A DNA stretch of 64,000 nucleotides, taken from NCBI GenBank assembly GCA_008000375.1, contig SMOI01000177.1, positions 1 through 64,000 of the forward strand. The letters run 5' to 3'. Positions 1 to 8,700 of the stretch are shown piece after piece. The notes under the pieces are model-generated. The model made no database searches. It had not been told where the DNA came from and was given only the letters and a program-made list of their open reading frames with translations. The DNA comes from Poteriospumella lacustris. Its lineage: Eukaryota; Sar; Chrysophyceae; Chromulinales; Dinobryaceae. A program made the position numbers and the translations under genes. The first letter of the stretch is position 1. Every line of letters begins with the position of its first letter.

Positions 1-2
1 CG

Positions 3-1193
3 TCGCTGAGCAGTCGCGTGCGCTCGGCGGTGTCGTCGGTGTCGCAGCGCGTCGCCGCCCGCGCGCCCAGCGCCGCGGCGCCGCGCGAGGAGGAGCCGCA
101 GTTCGGACCGGTGCTGCGCCTGCAGCTGACGCGGCCGAGTCGCGTGGCGCAGGGCGCCGCAGGCGACGAGGACGACGCGGCGGACGAGGACCTCGGCTTC
201 GTCGTCGTGCGCCTCGTCGTGGCGAGCCGCGGCGCCGTGCTGCAGGGCCTCGACCTGGCGGTGCAGCGCATGACCGTGGGCGAGACGGCGCACGTGAAGT
301 GCCGCTTCGACCTCGCCTACGGCTCGTACTGCCTCTCGGCGCACATCCCGCCGCGCGCCTGCGTCGTGTTCACGGTGCAGCTGCTGGCGCTCAACGGCCG
401 CGGCCGCGACGTCGCCTCCGTCGCCGCGCGGCAGCTGCTGCGGCTGCAGCGCCTGCTGCGCTGGCTGCTGTCGCAGAGCGTCGGCGCGCTGCTGCTGCTC
501 GCGTGGGCCGCGCTGGCCGCCACCGCGGCGCAGGCGCTGCGGCTCTGCGGCGTGGGCCGCGCCGCCGCCGAAGAGGAAGCGGCGAAGGCGCGCCGACGCC
601 GCCGGCGCCGCAGAGGCGACGACGACGCCGACGACGACGCCGACGGCGGCGACAGCGACGGCGACTCGCTCGACGACGACGACGACGACGACGAAGCGGC
701 CGACGCCTTCGGCGCGGAGCCGTTTTTCGGCGACGACGGCGTCGGCGCCGACGGCTTCGACGACGGCTTCGACGCGCTGCAGCGCGCCGCGTCGCCGTTG
801 CGCGCGAAGCCGCCGCGCGCGCGCACGGTGAAGCCCGAGCGCCACGGCGCGCCACCTGTCGCCGGCCGTGCGCGCGGGCGGCTCGCTGCTCTTCGACTAC
901 GCGGTGCTGCCGCACGAGACGGCGGCGCAGCGGCGGCAGCGACAGGTCGCGGAGGCGCGCCAGGCCGCGCGGCTGCCGCTGCCGCCGGCGCGCCGCCGAC
1001 GGCCGCCGCGAGGGCCCCGGCGCCGCTGCCGCGCTCGCCGACGTCGAAGCTGCGACTGCTGCAGCAGCTGTCGCACGACGACGCGGCCCGCGCACCGCCG
1101 GGCGCGCACCACCGCGGCGCGGGCGCCGCCGACGACGACGAAGACGAAGACGACGGCGACGGCGACGGCGACGAAGAAAAAGGCGACGGCTGA
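3..1193 (+). CDS. FKBP-like domain protein with one membrane segment and acidic tail (5' partial)
   Basis: The reading frame is open to the left window edge, so the N-terminus is missing. Near residues 75-125 there is a C-terminal half of an FKBP-type fold: V-L-Q-G-L-D, then M-T-V-G-E, L-A-Y-G, I-P-P and V-F-T-V-Q-L-L. FKBP proteins are peptidyl-prolyl isomerases or chaperone adaptors. After this comes a hydrophobic segment (LLRWLLSQ to about ALRLCG), a basic patch and long Asp/Glu runs, a layout like that of tail-region membrane-anchored FKBPs. Between about 850 and 1000 the coding signal moves to another frame (residues such as LLFDYAVLPHETAAQ) and then returns to the first frame (SKLRLLQQLSHDD). 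Two compensating indels are therefore likely, in GC-rich sequence. Isomerase activity is doubtful, because the first half of the domain cannot be seen or is divergent. Confidence 0.5.
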   Translation, partial: SLSSRVRSAVSSVSQRVAARAPSAAAPREEEPQFGPVLRLQLTRPSRVAQGAAGDEDDAADEDLGFVVVRLVVASRGAVLQGLDLAVQRMTVGETAHVKCRFDLAYGSYCLSAHIPPRACVVFTVQLLALNGRGRDVASVAARQLLRLQRLLRWLLSQSVGALLLLAWAALAATAAQALRLCGVGRAAAEEEAAKARRRRRRRRGDDDADDDADGGDSDGDSLDDDDDDDEAADAFGAEPFFGDDGVGADGFDDGFDALQRAASPLRAKPPRARTVKPERHGAPPVAGRARGRLAALRLRGAAARDGGAAAAATGRGGAPGRAAAAAAGAPPTAAARAPAPLPRSPTSKLRLLQQLSHDDAARAPPGAHHRGAGAADDDEDEDDGDGDGDEEKGDG

Positions 1194-1249
1194 GCGGCCG
1201 TGTACATATTGTGAATAGATCCCGCAGTAACTCGTTACAAGCGATTGCG

Positions 1250-3235
1250 TCAGACGAGCGTGTGTGTCGCGTCGAGCCAGTGTGTCGCGTAGAAGTCGGC
1301 GCCGTGGCGCGCGAAGAAGGCGGCAGCGGTGGCGGCGGGGCAGCGGTAGAGGAAGGCGTCCACGGCGGCCATCCAGAAGCGGAAGAGGTAGTGGAACGAC
1401 ACCGACGAGGCCGCGCAGCAGTCGGCGCCGCCGCGCAGCGTCGCGTTCGCGAAGAGACCGAGCCAATGGCGCGCGCGCAGCTCCGCCGCGTCCGTCGCGA
1501 AGGCGGTGCCCGGCGGCAGCACGTGGAAGCGCTCGCGGCCCAGCGCGTCGCGTGTGTCGAGCACCGTCACCGGCGGCAGCGCGGCGAGCTCCGCGGGCAG
1601 CGCCGGCAGCGCGTCCGGCCGGTGCGCCAGGCGGTAGAGGCACTGGCCCACCAGCGCGTCCTCGATCGACGTGCGCAGATGCGCCTTGCAGCCCGTCTCC
1701 TGCACGAGCCGCTCGCCGTCGCCGCCGCCGTCGCTCTCGTAGCGGTGCTGCACGAGCAGCGCGCGGCCGAGCACGCGCAGCGCCGCCGCGTCGAGCAGGT
1801 AGCCCGCGCCGCCGCTGTGGTACAGCGCCTCCTGCGCCTCTCGAAGCTCCGCAGGGTCGTCGGTGGCGCCCGTCGAACACGCGTTGGCGCTCGCGCCGGC
1901 AGCGGCGGCGCAGGTCGACGCGTTGAAGCGCATCGCGCGGCCCGCGTAGACGCCGCGGCCCCTGCGCACGGCCGCTTCGACCTGCGGAGACGCCAGCAGG
2001 GCGAAGAGGTTCTCCGCGACGACGTAGAGGTCGTCGCCGCCCACCAGGAACCAGTCGAAGGCGCCGCGGTAGTGCGCGTGCACGTACTTCCACAGTGCGC
2101 GCAGCTTCTGCCACAGGTTCGCGTAGCTCTCCTCGCCCGCGAACGGCAGGTCGACGACGTTCTCGTCGTCCGCGCGGCTGCTGTTCGCCACGACGAGGAA
2201 CGCGGTGCACTTCCGCAGCCACGTGCCGCGCTGCGTCGCGACCTGCGTCGCGAGGCGCGCGTCGGTCGTGTACACGACGCACAGCACACGCGGCAGCGAC
2301 GACTGCGGCGCTCTCCGCCGCGCCCACGGGCTGTCCGGCCCCGTCGGCGGAGGCGGGGCGATGCGCAGCTTGTGCAGAAGGGCGGCGTGCGACGTGTTCA
2401 GCAGGAAACACGGGTCGTCGAACAGGGCGCGCGGCAGGTGCAGCGACGCCGCTTTGCCGCCGCTCGGCGAGAACAGCGCGCGCGCGTCGAGCTCGTCGTG
2501 GAGCCGCCGCTTGCCGGGCTGTGGGAAATGGGCGACGGCTGCTGAATGCACAGTGAAGCGAAACAGTTCGCGCGCGTGCTGCAGCAGATTCGTCGCGGCG
2601 GCGTCGGCAGCGACGTCGGCGCCGTCGACGACCAGCGACAGGCGCAGCGACAGGCGCTGCGCCGCGTGTGTCTCGCGCGCCCAGTGCACCGCCGGCCAGG
2701 CGATCGTCCGCTGCAGAATGCCGTCGATACGCACCGGATACGAAGTGGCGCTGCCGTCGGGGGCCGCGCGAGGCGCCAGCAGCGCCGACACGTTGTGCGG
2801 CAGGTCGCACAGCACCGCCCCCTGCGAGTCGAACACCCGCAAAGACAGACGCCTGTGCACCGCGGCCCAGGCGTCCAGCCAGTCCACACGCCGCTCCAAG
2901 GCCTTGTGGATGGTCAGCGAGTAGACGAACCGCGTCCGGAAGTAGACGACGTCCGGGTCGAAGGCGGCGTCGCGGCTGTGCAGGTGGAACGGAAGAACGG
3001 AAGCGAAGAAGCTCTGAGGCACGTCAGCTTTGATCAGATCTCCCAGCGCCAGATCCAACGGCGGCTGTCGCTGATGGGCACAGCTGGCTGAGAGGCGGCA
3101 GACCGACCAGTCCGCGACCGGGAGCTCGTCGGGCGCCCGAAAGTCGTCCTCCAGGTCGCGCCCTGCGGTCTTCGCACACAGCAGCAGACATGAAGCAGCA
3201 AAGCATCGCCAGATAATCTTCGCCCAGAGGCCCAT
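1250..3235 (-). CDS. GT31-type glycosyltransferase, core-1 galactosyltransferase-like
   Basis: This is a type II Golgi-type protein of 661 residues. The start chosen is the ATG at 3235, which puts a hydrophobic signal anchor (IIWRCFAASCLLLCA) at residues 5-21; upstream in-frame codons add no plausible start. The catalytic part, about residues 310-480, has the family order: RVLCVVYTT, then TWLRKCTAFLVVAN, ESYANLWQKLRALWKYVH, FDWFLVGGDDLYVVAENL and the HSGGAGYLL motif. C1GALT1 relatives add beta-1,3-galactose to O-glycans. The metal-binding DDD-T-Y of animal core-1 synthases reads G-D-D-L-Y here. The long N-terminal stem (about 290 residues) is not a known domain to me. No intron is seen. The fold assignment is good; the acceptor is unknown. 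Confidence 0.75.
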   Translation of the reverse strand: MGLWAKIIWRCFAASCLLLCAKTAGRDLEDDFRAPDELPVADWSVCRLSASCAHQRQPPLDLALGDLIKADVPQSFFASVLPFHLHSRDAAFDPDVVYFRTRFVYSLTIHKALERRVDWLDAWAAVHRRLSLRVFDSQGAVLCDLPHNVSALLAPRAAPDGSATSYPVRIDGILQRTIAWPAVHWARETHAAQRLSLRLSLVVDGADVAADAAATNLLQHARELFRFTVHSAAVAHFPQPGKRRLHDELDARALFSPSGGKAASLHLPRALFDDPCFLLNTSHAALLHKLRIAPPPPTGPDSPWARRRAPQSSLPRVLCVVYTTDARLATQVATQRGTWLRKCTAFLVVANSSRADDENVVDLPFAGEESYANLWQKLRALWKYVHAHYRGAFDWFLVGGDDLYVVAENLFALLASPQVEAAVRRGRGVYAGRAMRFNASTCAAAAGASANACSTGATDDPAELREAQEALYHSGGAGYLLDAAALRVLGRALLVQHRYESDGGGDGERLVQETGCKAHLRTSIEDALVGQCLYRLAHRPDALPALPAELAALPPVTVLDTRDALGRERFHVLPPGTAFATDAAELRARHWLGLFANATLRGGADCCAASSVSFHYLFRFWMAAVDAFLYRCPAATAAAFFARHGADFYATHWLDATHTLV

Positions 3236-3316
3236 GCTCAATCGGTTCTGATCGCCGGCGGTGTAAACCACTGTACCATGCACAGTGCAGTGCACACTGC
3301 TGGATACGCAAACCCT

Positions 3317-3404
3317 CAAAAGTGAAACGTTTGCGTGACCGACGGACGATCGAACGTCACGTGACACACACATGACTGTGGGACGTACGTACGTTTCACT
3401 TTTG
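3317..3404. promoter_or_regulatory. Inverted pair of CAAAAGTGAAACGT boxes upstream of the GT31 gene
   Basis: The 14-mer CAAAAGTGAAACGT at about 3317-3330 recurs as its exact reverse complement at about 3391-3404. The pair lies 80-170 bp upstream of the GT31 start codon. The core TGAAACG also occurs in other intergenic spaces of this window. A transcription factor site or core promoter element is an inference. Confidence 0.35.
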
Positions 3405-3594
3405 GGAATAACTATTTAGTGCATATATACAGCTACGTCAAGGCAATGACTGTACGTCACGAAGACTTGACAACGGCGACCGACGCCGCCGCGAGGGACG
3501 ATACAACGCCCCCGAGGGACGAGGGGTCCCCGCGAGGACGCGGCTGAGGACGCATTCACTGCGGCCTCGCCGCGTCGCGGCGGGGCCCGGCCGC

Positions 3595-5370
3595 TCAGAA
3601 GTTGTGCTGCTGCAGCGCGGCCTCCGACAGCGACTTGACGCGCGAGTGGGCCTCCAGCGCTTTGGCCTTGTACGCGTCCGCCCGCTTGCGCTCCTTGGCG
3701 ACGACCTGCTTCATCTGCCGCTGCACCTCCTCGGCGCGCTCTTTGAACGCCGGCCCCAGCGCCTCCAGCTGCTGCTGGAAGTCCTTGTGCAGCGCGTCGC
3801 GACGCTTCTTCTCCTCGCTCAGCCGCTGCTCCAGCAGCGACACTTCCTCCGCGAGGCGGAGGCGCTCTCGCTCGCTGTCCTTCAGGCGGCCCTGCAGCGC
3901 CTCGTGCCGCACCTCCGCGGTGCTCACGTGCGCCTTCGCGTCGCGCAGCTGCCGCTCCGTCTCAGTGAGCTTCGCGAGCGCGTCGGTCTGCGCGCCCTGC
4001 AGGCGCTTCCGCTGCGTGTCGGTGGAGGCGTCCTGCTCGCGCAGCTTCAGGTGCAGCACTTCCTTCTCACGCCGCAGCCGCGTCACTTCGCTGAGCAGCG
4101 CGTCGCGCTCGGCCTGCAGCTGCTCGCGCTGCGCGGCCCAGTCCTCCTCGCGACTGCGCAGCACCTGGCGCTGCTCGACGCTGTCGAGCTCCAGCGTGTG
4201 GTTACGCCGCCGCAGCTCCTGCGTCTGCTGCAGGTAGCTGCGGCGCAGGTCGTTCTCGCCGCTCTCGGTGCGCTGCTGCAGCTCGGACATGTCGCGCTGC
4301 AGGCGGCGGATGCCCTCCTCGCGGTCCTTCAGCCGCGTGCGCGTGTTCTCGAGCTCCTCCTCGAGCTCGTCGACGCGCTTGCGGTGCTCCTCGCGCAGGT
4401 CGTCGATCTGCCGCGTCGATTCAGCGCGGGTCGCGCCGAGGAGCCGCTTCACCTCGGCGAGCTCCCGCGTCGCGTCGCCGACGCGGACGTCGTCCTCCTC
4501 GTGCTGCAGGCGCAGCGCCTTCATCTGCCCCACTTTCCGGTCGAGCTTCTCCTGCAGCTTCGACGCGCGCTTCACCGCCCCGCCCAGGTCGGCGTCGCGT
4601 ACGGCCACCTGTTCGCGCAGCTCCATAACGGTGCGCTCGAGGTCGCGCAGCGTCTTGTCGTGCGCCTGCTGCTGCTTGATCTTCTCGTCGCGCTCGTAGG
4701 TGAGCTCCTCGCGCAGCTTGTTGCGCAGGTGCTCGAGCTCGTTGAGCAGCTGGTCCTTCTCTTCGCGCAGGCTCATCTCGCCCGCCGCGGCGATGCTGAC
4801 GTTGGCCGGCTCGACCATCGGGACGAGGTCGGCGAGCTTCGCGTTGTCCAGCCGCAGCGCCTCGATCTCCTTCTTCTGGTGCTCCAGCAGCAACATGTAC
4901 TCGCCGCGCGTGCGCTCGAGCTCGCGCTTGATGCCGAAGAACTTGTCCTTGAAGGCCTCGACCTCGGCGTCCTTCGCCTTGAGCTCCTGCTTGTGCTGCA
5001 GCTGCAGCTCCTCCTGCACCTGGATGCGCAGCTGGTCGATGTCGTGCGGCACGAGCTTCTCTTTGATTTGCTCGAACTCGCGCGTGCGGTCGAGTAGCTG
5101 CAGCTTCAGCTTCTCCATGAACATCTCGTGCTGGCGCTCCGCCTCGAACTTCTCGCCGACGGAGTTCAAATAGCCCTCGCGGGCCTCGTTGTACTTCTTC
5201 CGCGTGTCCAGCAGCTCCTCCTTCACCGCCGCGTAGTTCCCGTTCAGCGACTCATTCTGGTCCTCCAAACTGCGAATACGCGCGGTGGTTTTCTCCAGAT
5301 CTGCACGCAGATCGGTGATGGTCTGCAGCAGGGCCGCGTAGTGATGGGACGAGATGCTCGACGCGTCCAT
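3595..5370 (-). CDS. CEP83-like centriolar coiled-coil protein
   Basis: The protein has 591 residues and is coiled coil almost from end to end, starting at an ATG (MDASSISSHHY). CEP83 (CCDC41) is a distal-appendage protein that docks the mother centriole to membrane at the start of ciliogenesis. The link rests on the region near residues 85-170: LQLLDRTREFEQIKEKLVPHD, IDQLRIQVQEELQLQHKQEL, then GEYMLLLEHQKKEIEALR. This matches the order and spacing of the conserved N-terminal CEP83 block (QQEL, then YEHTFLKSEFEHQKEE). The rest of the alignment would be weak, as is usual for coiled coils. CEP83 of animals is about 700 residues. Other ciliary genes lie in this window (STK36, CFAP57-like). No intron or frameshift is seen, despite high GC. 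Confidence 0.55.
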   Translation of the reverse strand: MDASSISSHHYAALLQTITDLRADLEKTTARIRSLEDQNESLNGNYAAVKEELLDTRKKYNEAREGYLNSVGEKFEAERQHEMFMEKLKLQLLDRTREFEQIKEKLVPHDIDQLRIQVQEELQLQHKQELKAKDAEVEAFKDKFFGIKRELERTRGEYMLLLEHQKKEIEALRLDNAKLADLVPMVEPANVSIAAAGEMSLREEKDQLLNELEHLRNKLREELTYERDEKIKQQQAHDKTLRDLERTVMELREQVAVRDADLGGAVKRASKLQEKLDRKVGQMKALRLQHEEDDVRVGDATRELAEVKRLLGATRAESTRQIDDLREEHRKRVDELEEELENTRTRLKDREEGIRRLQRDMSELQQRTESGENDLRRSYLQQTQELRRRNHTLELDSVEQRQVLRSREEDWAAQREQLQAERDALLSEVTRLRREKEVLHLKLREQDASTDTQRKRLQGAQTDALAKLTETERQLRDAKAHVSTAEVRHEALQGRLKDSERERLRLAEEVSLLEQRLSEEKKRRDALHKDFQQQLEALGPAFKERAEEVQRQMKQVVAKERKRADAYKAKALEAHSRVKSLSEAALQQHNF

Positions 5371-5795
5371 TTCGTTCGTTCACAAGGCGCTCCGCCGCGT
5401 TGCTGTTCGTAGCTGGCCTCGGTCGCTTCCGTGAATGTGCCAAGGTCTATCCAAGGCTGTATCTGTTGCGTTGTGGTCTTTTGCGCCTTCGTGGTCCATT
5501 GTCGCGTCGATTGGCCCCGTCGGATGCGGCGAGCGCGGCGAATCAAAACGCCCAACGGACACGTCAGTCCGTTCGACGCGCCTCGCGCAGAGGCCCTCTC
5601 ACAGTTAGGCCCCGGGGCGTTTCAACTTTTCCGTCGCGCTGCAGGTCGCCTGGGTCGTCGCCGAGGGCCCCTGCGCCCTCTGCGCCCTCTGCCCTGACGT
5701 GAATGCGACTGCTCCTGCTCTGTGGGACCGCCGCGGCGGAAGACGTTGCTGTGTGAAGAGAAGCGAAAGCGGTTTCGGTCGAATTACAGCGGCGG
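5371..5795. promoter_or_regulatory. Intergenic space upstream of CEP83-like gene
   Basis: About 425 bp between the CEP83-like start codon and the NUP98-96 stop codon. It should hold the CEP83-like promoter and 5' UTR and the NUP98-96 3' UTR. One GGCGTTTCAACTTTT box (5616-5630, reverse complement AAAAGTTGAAACGCC) resembles the boxes upstream of the GT31 gene. I see no further gene. Confidence 0.35.
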
Positions 5796-8700
5796 TCACA
5801 GGACCAGCGCGGCGGCCGCCTCCGCGGCGAAGTGGCGCACGACCCGCTCGACGGTCGCGCGGCACAGCTGCCGGTCCACGGGCGCGTGGTCACCCAGCAG
5901 CCGCGGCCGCAGCAGCTGCGTCTTCACGTCGAGCGAGGCGCTCGGGCCCTGCAGGGTCACCAGCAGCTGGTACAGCGACGTGCCCACGTCGACGAGCAGC
6001 GCGTGCAGCGGCGCGTGGAAGCGCTCGAGGTACGGCCGCCGCGCCGCGGGCTCGTCCACGAAGCGCAGCAGACGGTCGAAGACGCGCACGGCCTCTGCGG
6101 CGATCTCGTGGACCACTGCGACGAGGGCGTCGCTGGGCGCTGCGGCGGCGAAGTCGCCCGCGGCGGCGGCGGCGGCGTCGCGCACCGCGAAGAAGTCGCG
6201 CAGCAGCCGCACGACGTCGACCCAGCTGCGGTCGCTGCCAAGTGTCGCGCGGCGGCTCTCGATCGCCTGCGCTTGCGCGTCCAGCACCCGCTCGGCGACG
6301 CGCAACGCATCGTCGACGTCGCGGCTCGACGCGGCGGCGGCGCGGAAGACGTCGCCGCGGTGCAGCACGAGCACCTCGGCCACCTGCGCCATGTCGCCCG
6401 CCTCCCACAGCGCCACCAGCTGCGCCTCGTAGCGCCGCTCGTAGCCGGCGAAGCAGGCGCGCGCCTCAGCGACGACGCGCGTGGGCAGTTGCACGGAGCT
6501 CTGCAGCGCGCCGAGGTCGACGCAGGGCGCGTGGCGCAGCGCCAGCTCGCGCGCGAAGGCGGCCGCCCCGCGGCAGTCGCCCGGCAGCTGCGCCAGCACG
6601 AAGCAGGCCTCGGCGACGCGCCCGGCCGTCAGCAGCTGGAAGACGCAGTGCTGCCGCACGAGCACCGCGGGCGTCGCGCGCGCGTCCAGCAGCCCCAGCG
6701 CCTCGAGCAGCCACGCGAGCACGTAGGCCGCGCGGTAGTCGAGGTCGTCGTCGCACGCGCCGCGGATGTCCAGCGCGTCCAGCGCCGCGCCGTCCAGCAG
6801 CAGCGCCGACAGCAGCGCGAACAGCACGTGCGGCTCGCCGTTCGCGCGCTGCGGAGGCGGCACGACGCCGCGCGCCAGCAGCGCGCGGTACGTCGCGAGC
6901 GCCTGCGGCAGCGTGGCGGCCTCGAGGTCGCCGTCGGCCGCGGGGAAGAACCAGCTCAGCAGCGCCAGGCACTGCAGCCAGTGCAGCCCCGCGAACAGCT
7001 CGCGCAGCTCCTCGTCGAAGTCCGCGAGCGGCGCCGCCAGCAGCGTGTACAGCCGCCGCAGCGGCGGCGGCAGCTGCGCGAGCGCGCCCATGTCGCGCCA
7101 CAGCTGCAGCTGCTGGCGCAGCAGCAGCTTCGTGTCCGCGTCGCTGCCGATCTGCGCCACGAGCGTCGCGACGCGGAAGGCGCCGCCGCGTTGCAGCGCC
7201 TCGACGGCGCCGTCGACGTCGCGACCCGCGACGAGCAGCCGCAGCGCCCGCGCGAAGACGTCGCCGTCGTCCGCGGCGGCGGTCGCGTCCCGCGCGGCGA
7301 TGTCGCGCGTCAGCGCCGCCAGCCAGCCGTGCACGAAGGCGCGGCGGCGCTCGCCGTGCTCGGGCGCGGAGGCGTCGGGCGCGTCGCCCAGCGCGAGGTA
7401 GTCGAAGGCGCCCGGCGCGCCCGCCAGCTTCTCCTGTCCGACGAGCGCGCGCAGCCCCGCGACGGCGCCGCGCAGCAGCCAGTCGGGCGAGTCGCAGGCC
7501 GCCGGCGCGTCGCAGGCCGCGACGAGGTCGTCGAGGCAGCGCGCGAAGCGGTTGTACTGCGACAGGTCGTCGGGCAGCGCGCGCGGCGCCGTCCACAGCG
7601 GCGCGCCGTCGGCGTCGTCGCGCGCGCTGTGCGTCGAGGCGGCGAGCTGCGCGGCGATGCAGCGCTGCAGCAGCCCAGCGCGGCGGCCGGCTCGCGGCGC
7701 ACCGTCTGCACGCGCTCGACGACGAGGCGGTGGCAGCGGCCGAAGTCGGCGTCGCGGTCGGGCGCCGAGCAGACGCGGCCGCAGTGCGCGACGCGGCCGT
7801 CGGCCGCCCAGCCGACGCGGCTGCCGCGGCCCATGAACAGCAGCAGCTCGGCCTTGTCGATCTTCGTCGCGCGCGGCGTCGCCTGCGCCGCCAGCGACTT
7901 CGTCGTGACGCCCGGCGCGGCCGACGAGAGGCCCAGCAGCGTCTGCTTCGCCTCGACGAGGCTGCGCAGCGTCGGGCTCTGCTCCGGCAGAAAGAACGCG
8001 CGGCGCTCGGCCGCGAGGCGCGCGAAGTCGCCGCGGAACTTGGCGCTGTAGCGCTGGTCGCGCTCGAAGAGCAGCGCCGGCTGCGGCTCGGGGCGGTGGA
8101 AGGCTGCGCGCACCGACGGCGCCGGCGCCTGTGGCTGCGCGCGCGCAGAGGACGACGACGGCGCCGCGGCGGCGAGTGGCGCGCTCAGAAAACGGTTGGC
8201 CTGTCGGTGCCTCCCTTCGCGGCGCGGCGCCAGCGCCACCGCCGGCGGCGCGGCGTCCTCCGGCGCGACGGCGTCGACGTCGAGCAGCGCGCGCAGCTGC
8301 GCGAACGGCGCCGAGGCGAGCGGCGCGTCGAAGGCGTCGGGCGCGTCGTCGTCCATGCGACCCTCGTCGCCCGCTGGCGCAGCGCCGCCGAGCGCGGCGC
8401 TAGCGGCGGGAAGCGCGGCGGCTTCGCCGCGGTCGTCGGCAGCGGCGTCCTCGTCGTCCTCGTCGTCGACGAAGGCGTAGCGCGAGAAGTGGTCGACCTC
8501 GAAGACCCACACGGCGCGGTCCGCGTCGTACGACACGTGGCGCGCGTCGTTCGCCGCGCAGAAGGCGCGCAGCTTCGCCTCGTAGGCGCGCAGCTTGTCG
8601 CCGCCCTTCGCCTTGGGCGCCGCGTTCTCGAGCGTGACGCGCGCGGGGTTGTTGAGGCGCTGGCCGCGCGGCGGCACGTCGTCGACGCGCTCGTAGACGG

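Noticed and set aside
299-2545. Long open frames on the opposite strand of the GT31 and FKBP-like genes
   Set aside because: They are Arg/Ala/Pro-rich shadows caused by high GC; the real frames on the other strand have recognisable domains.
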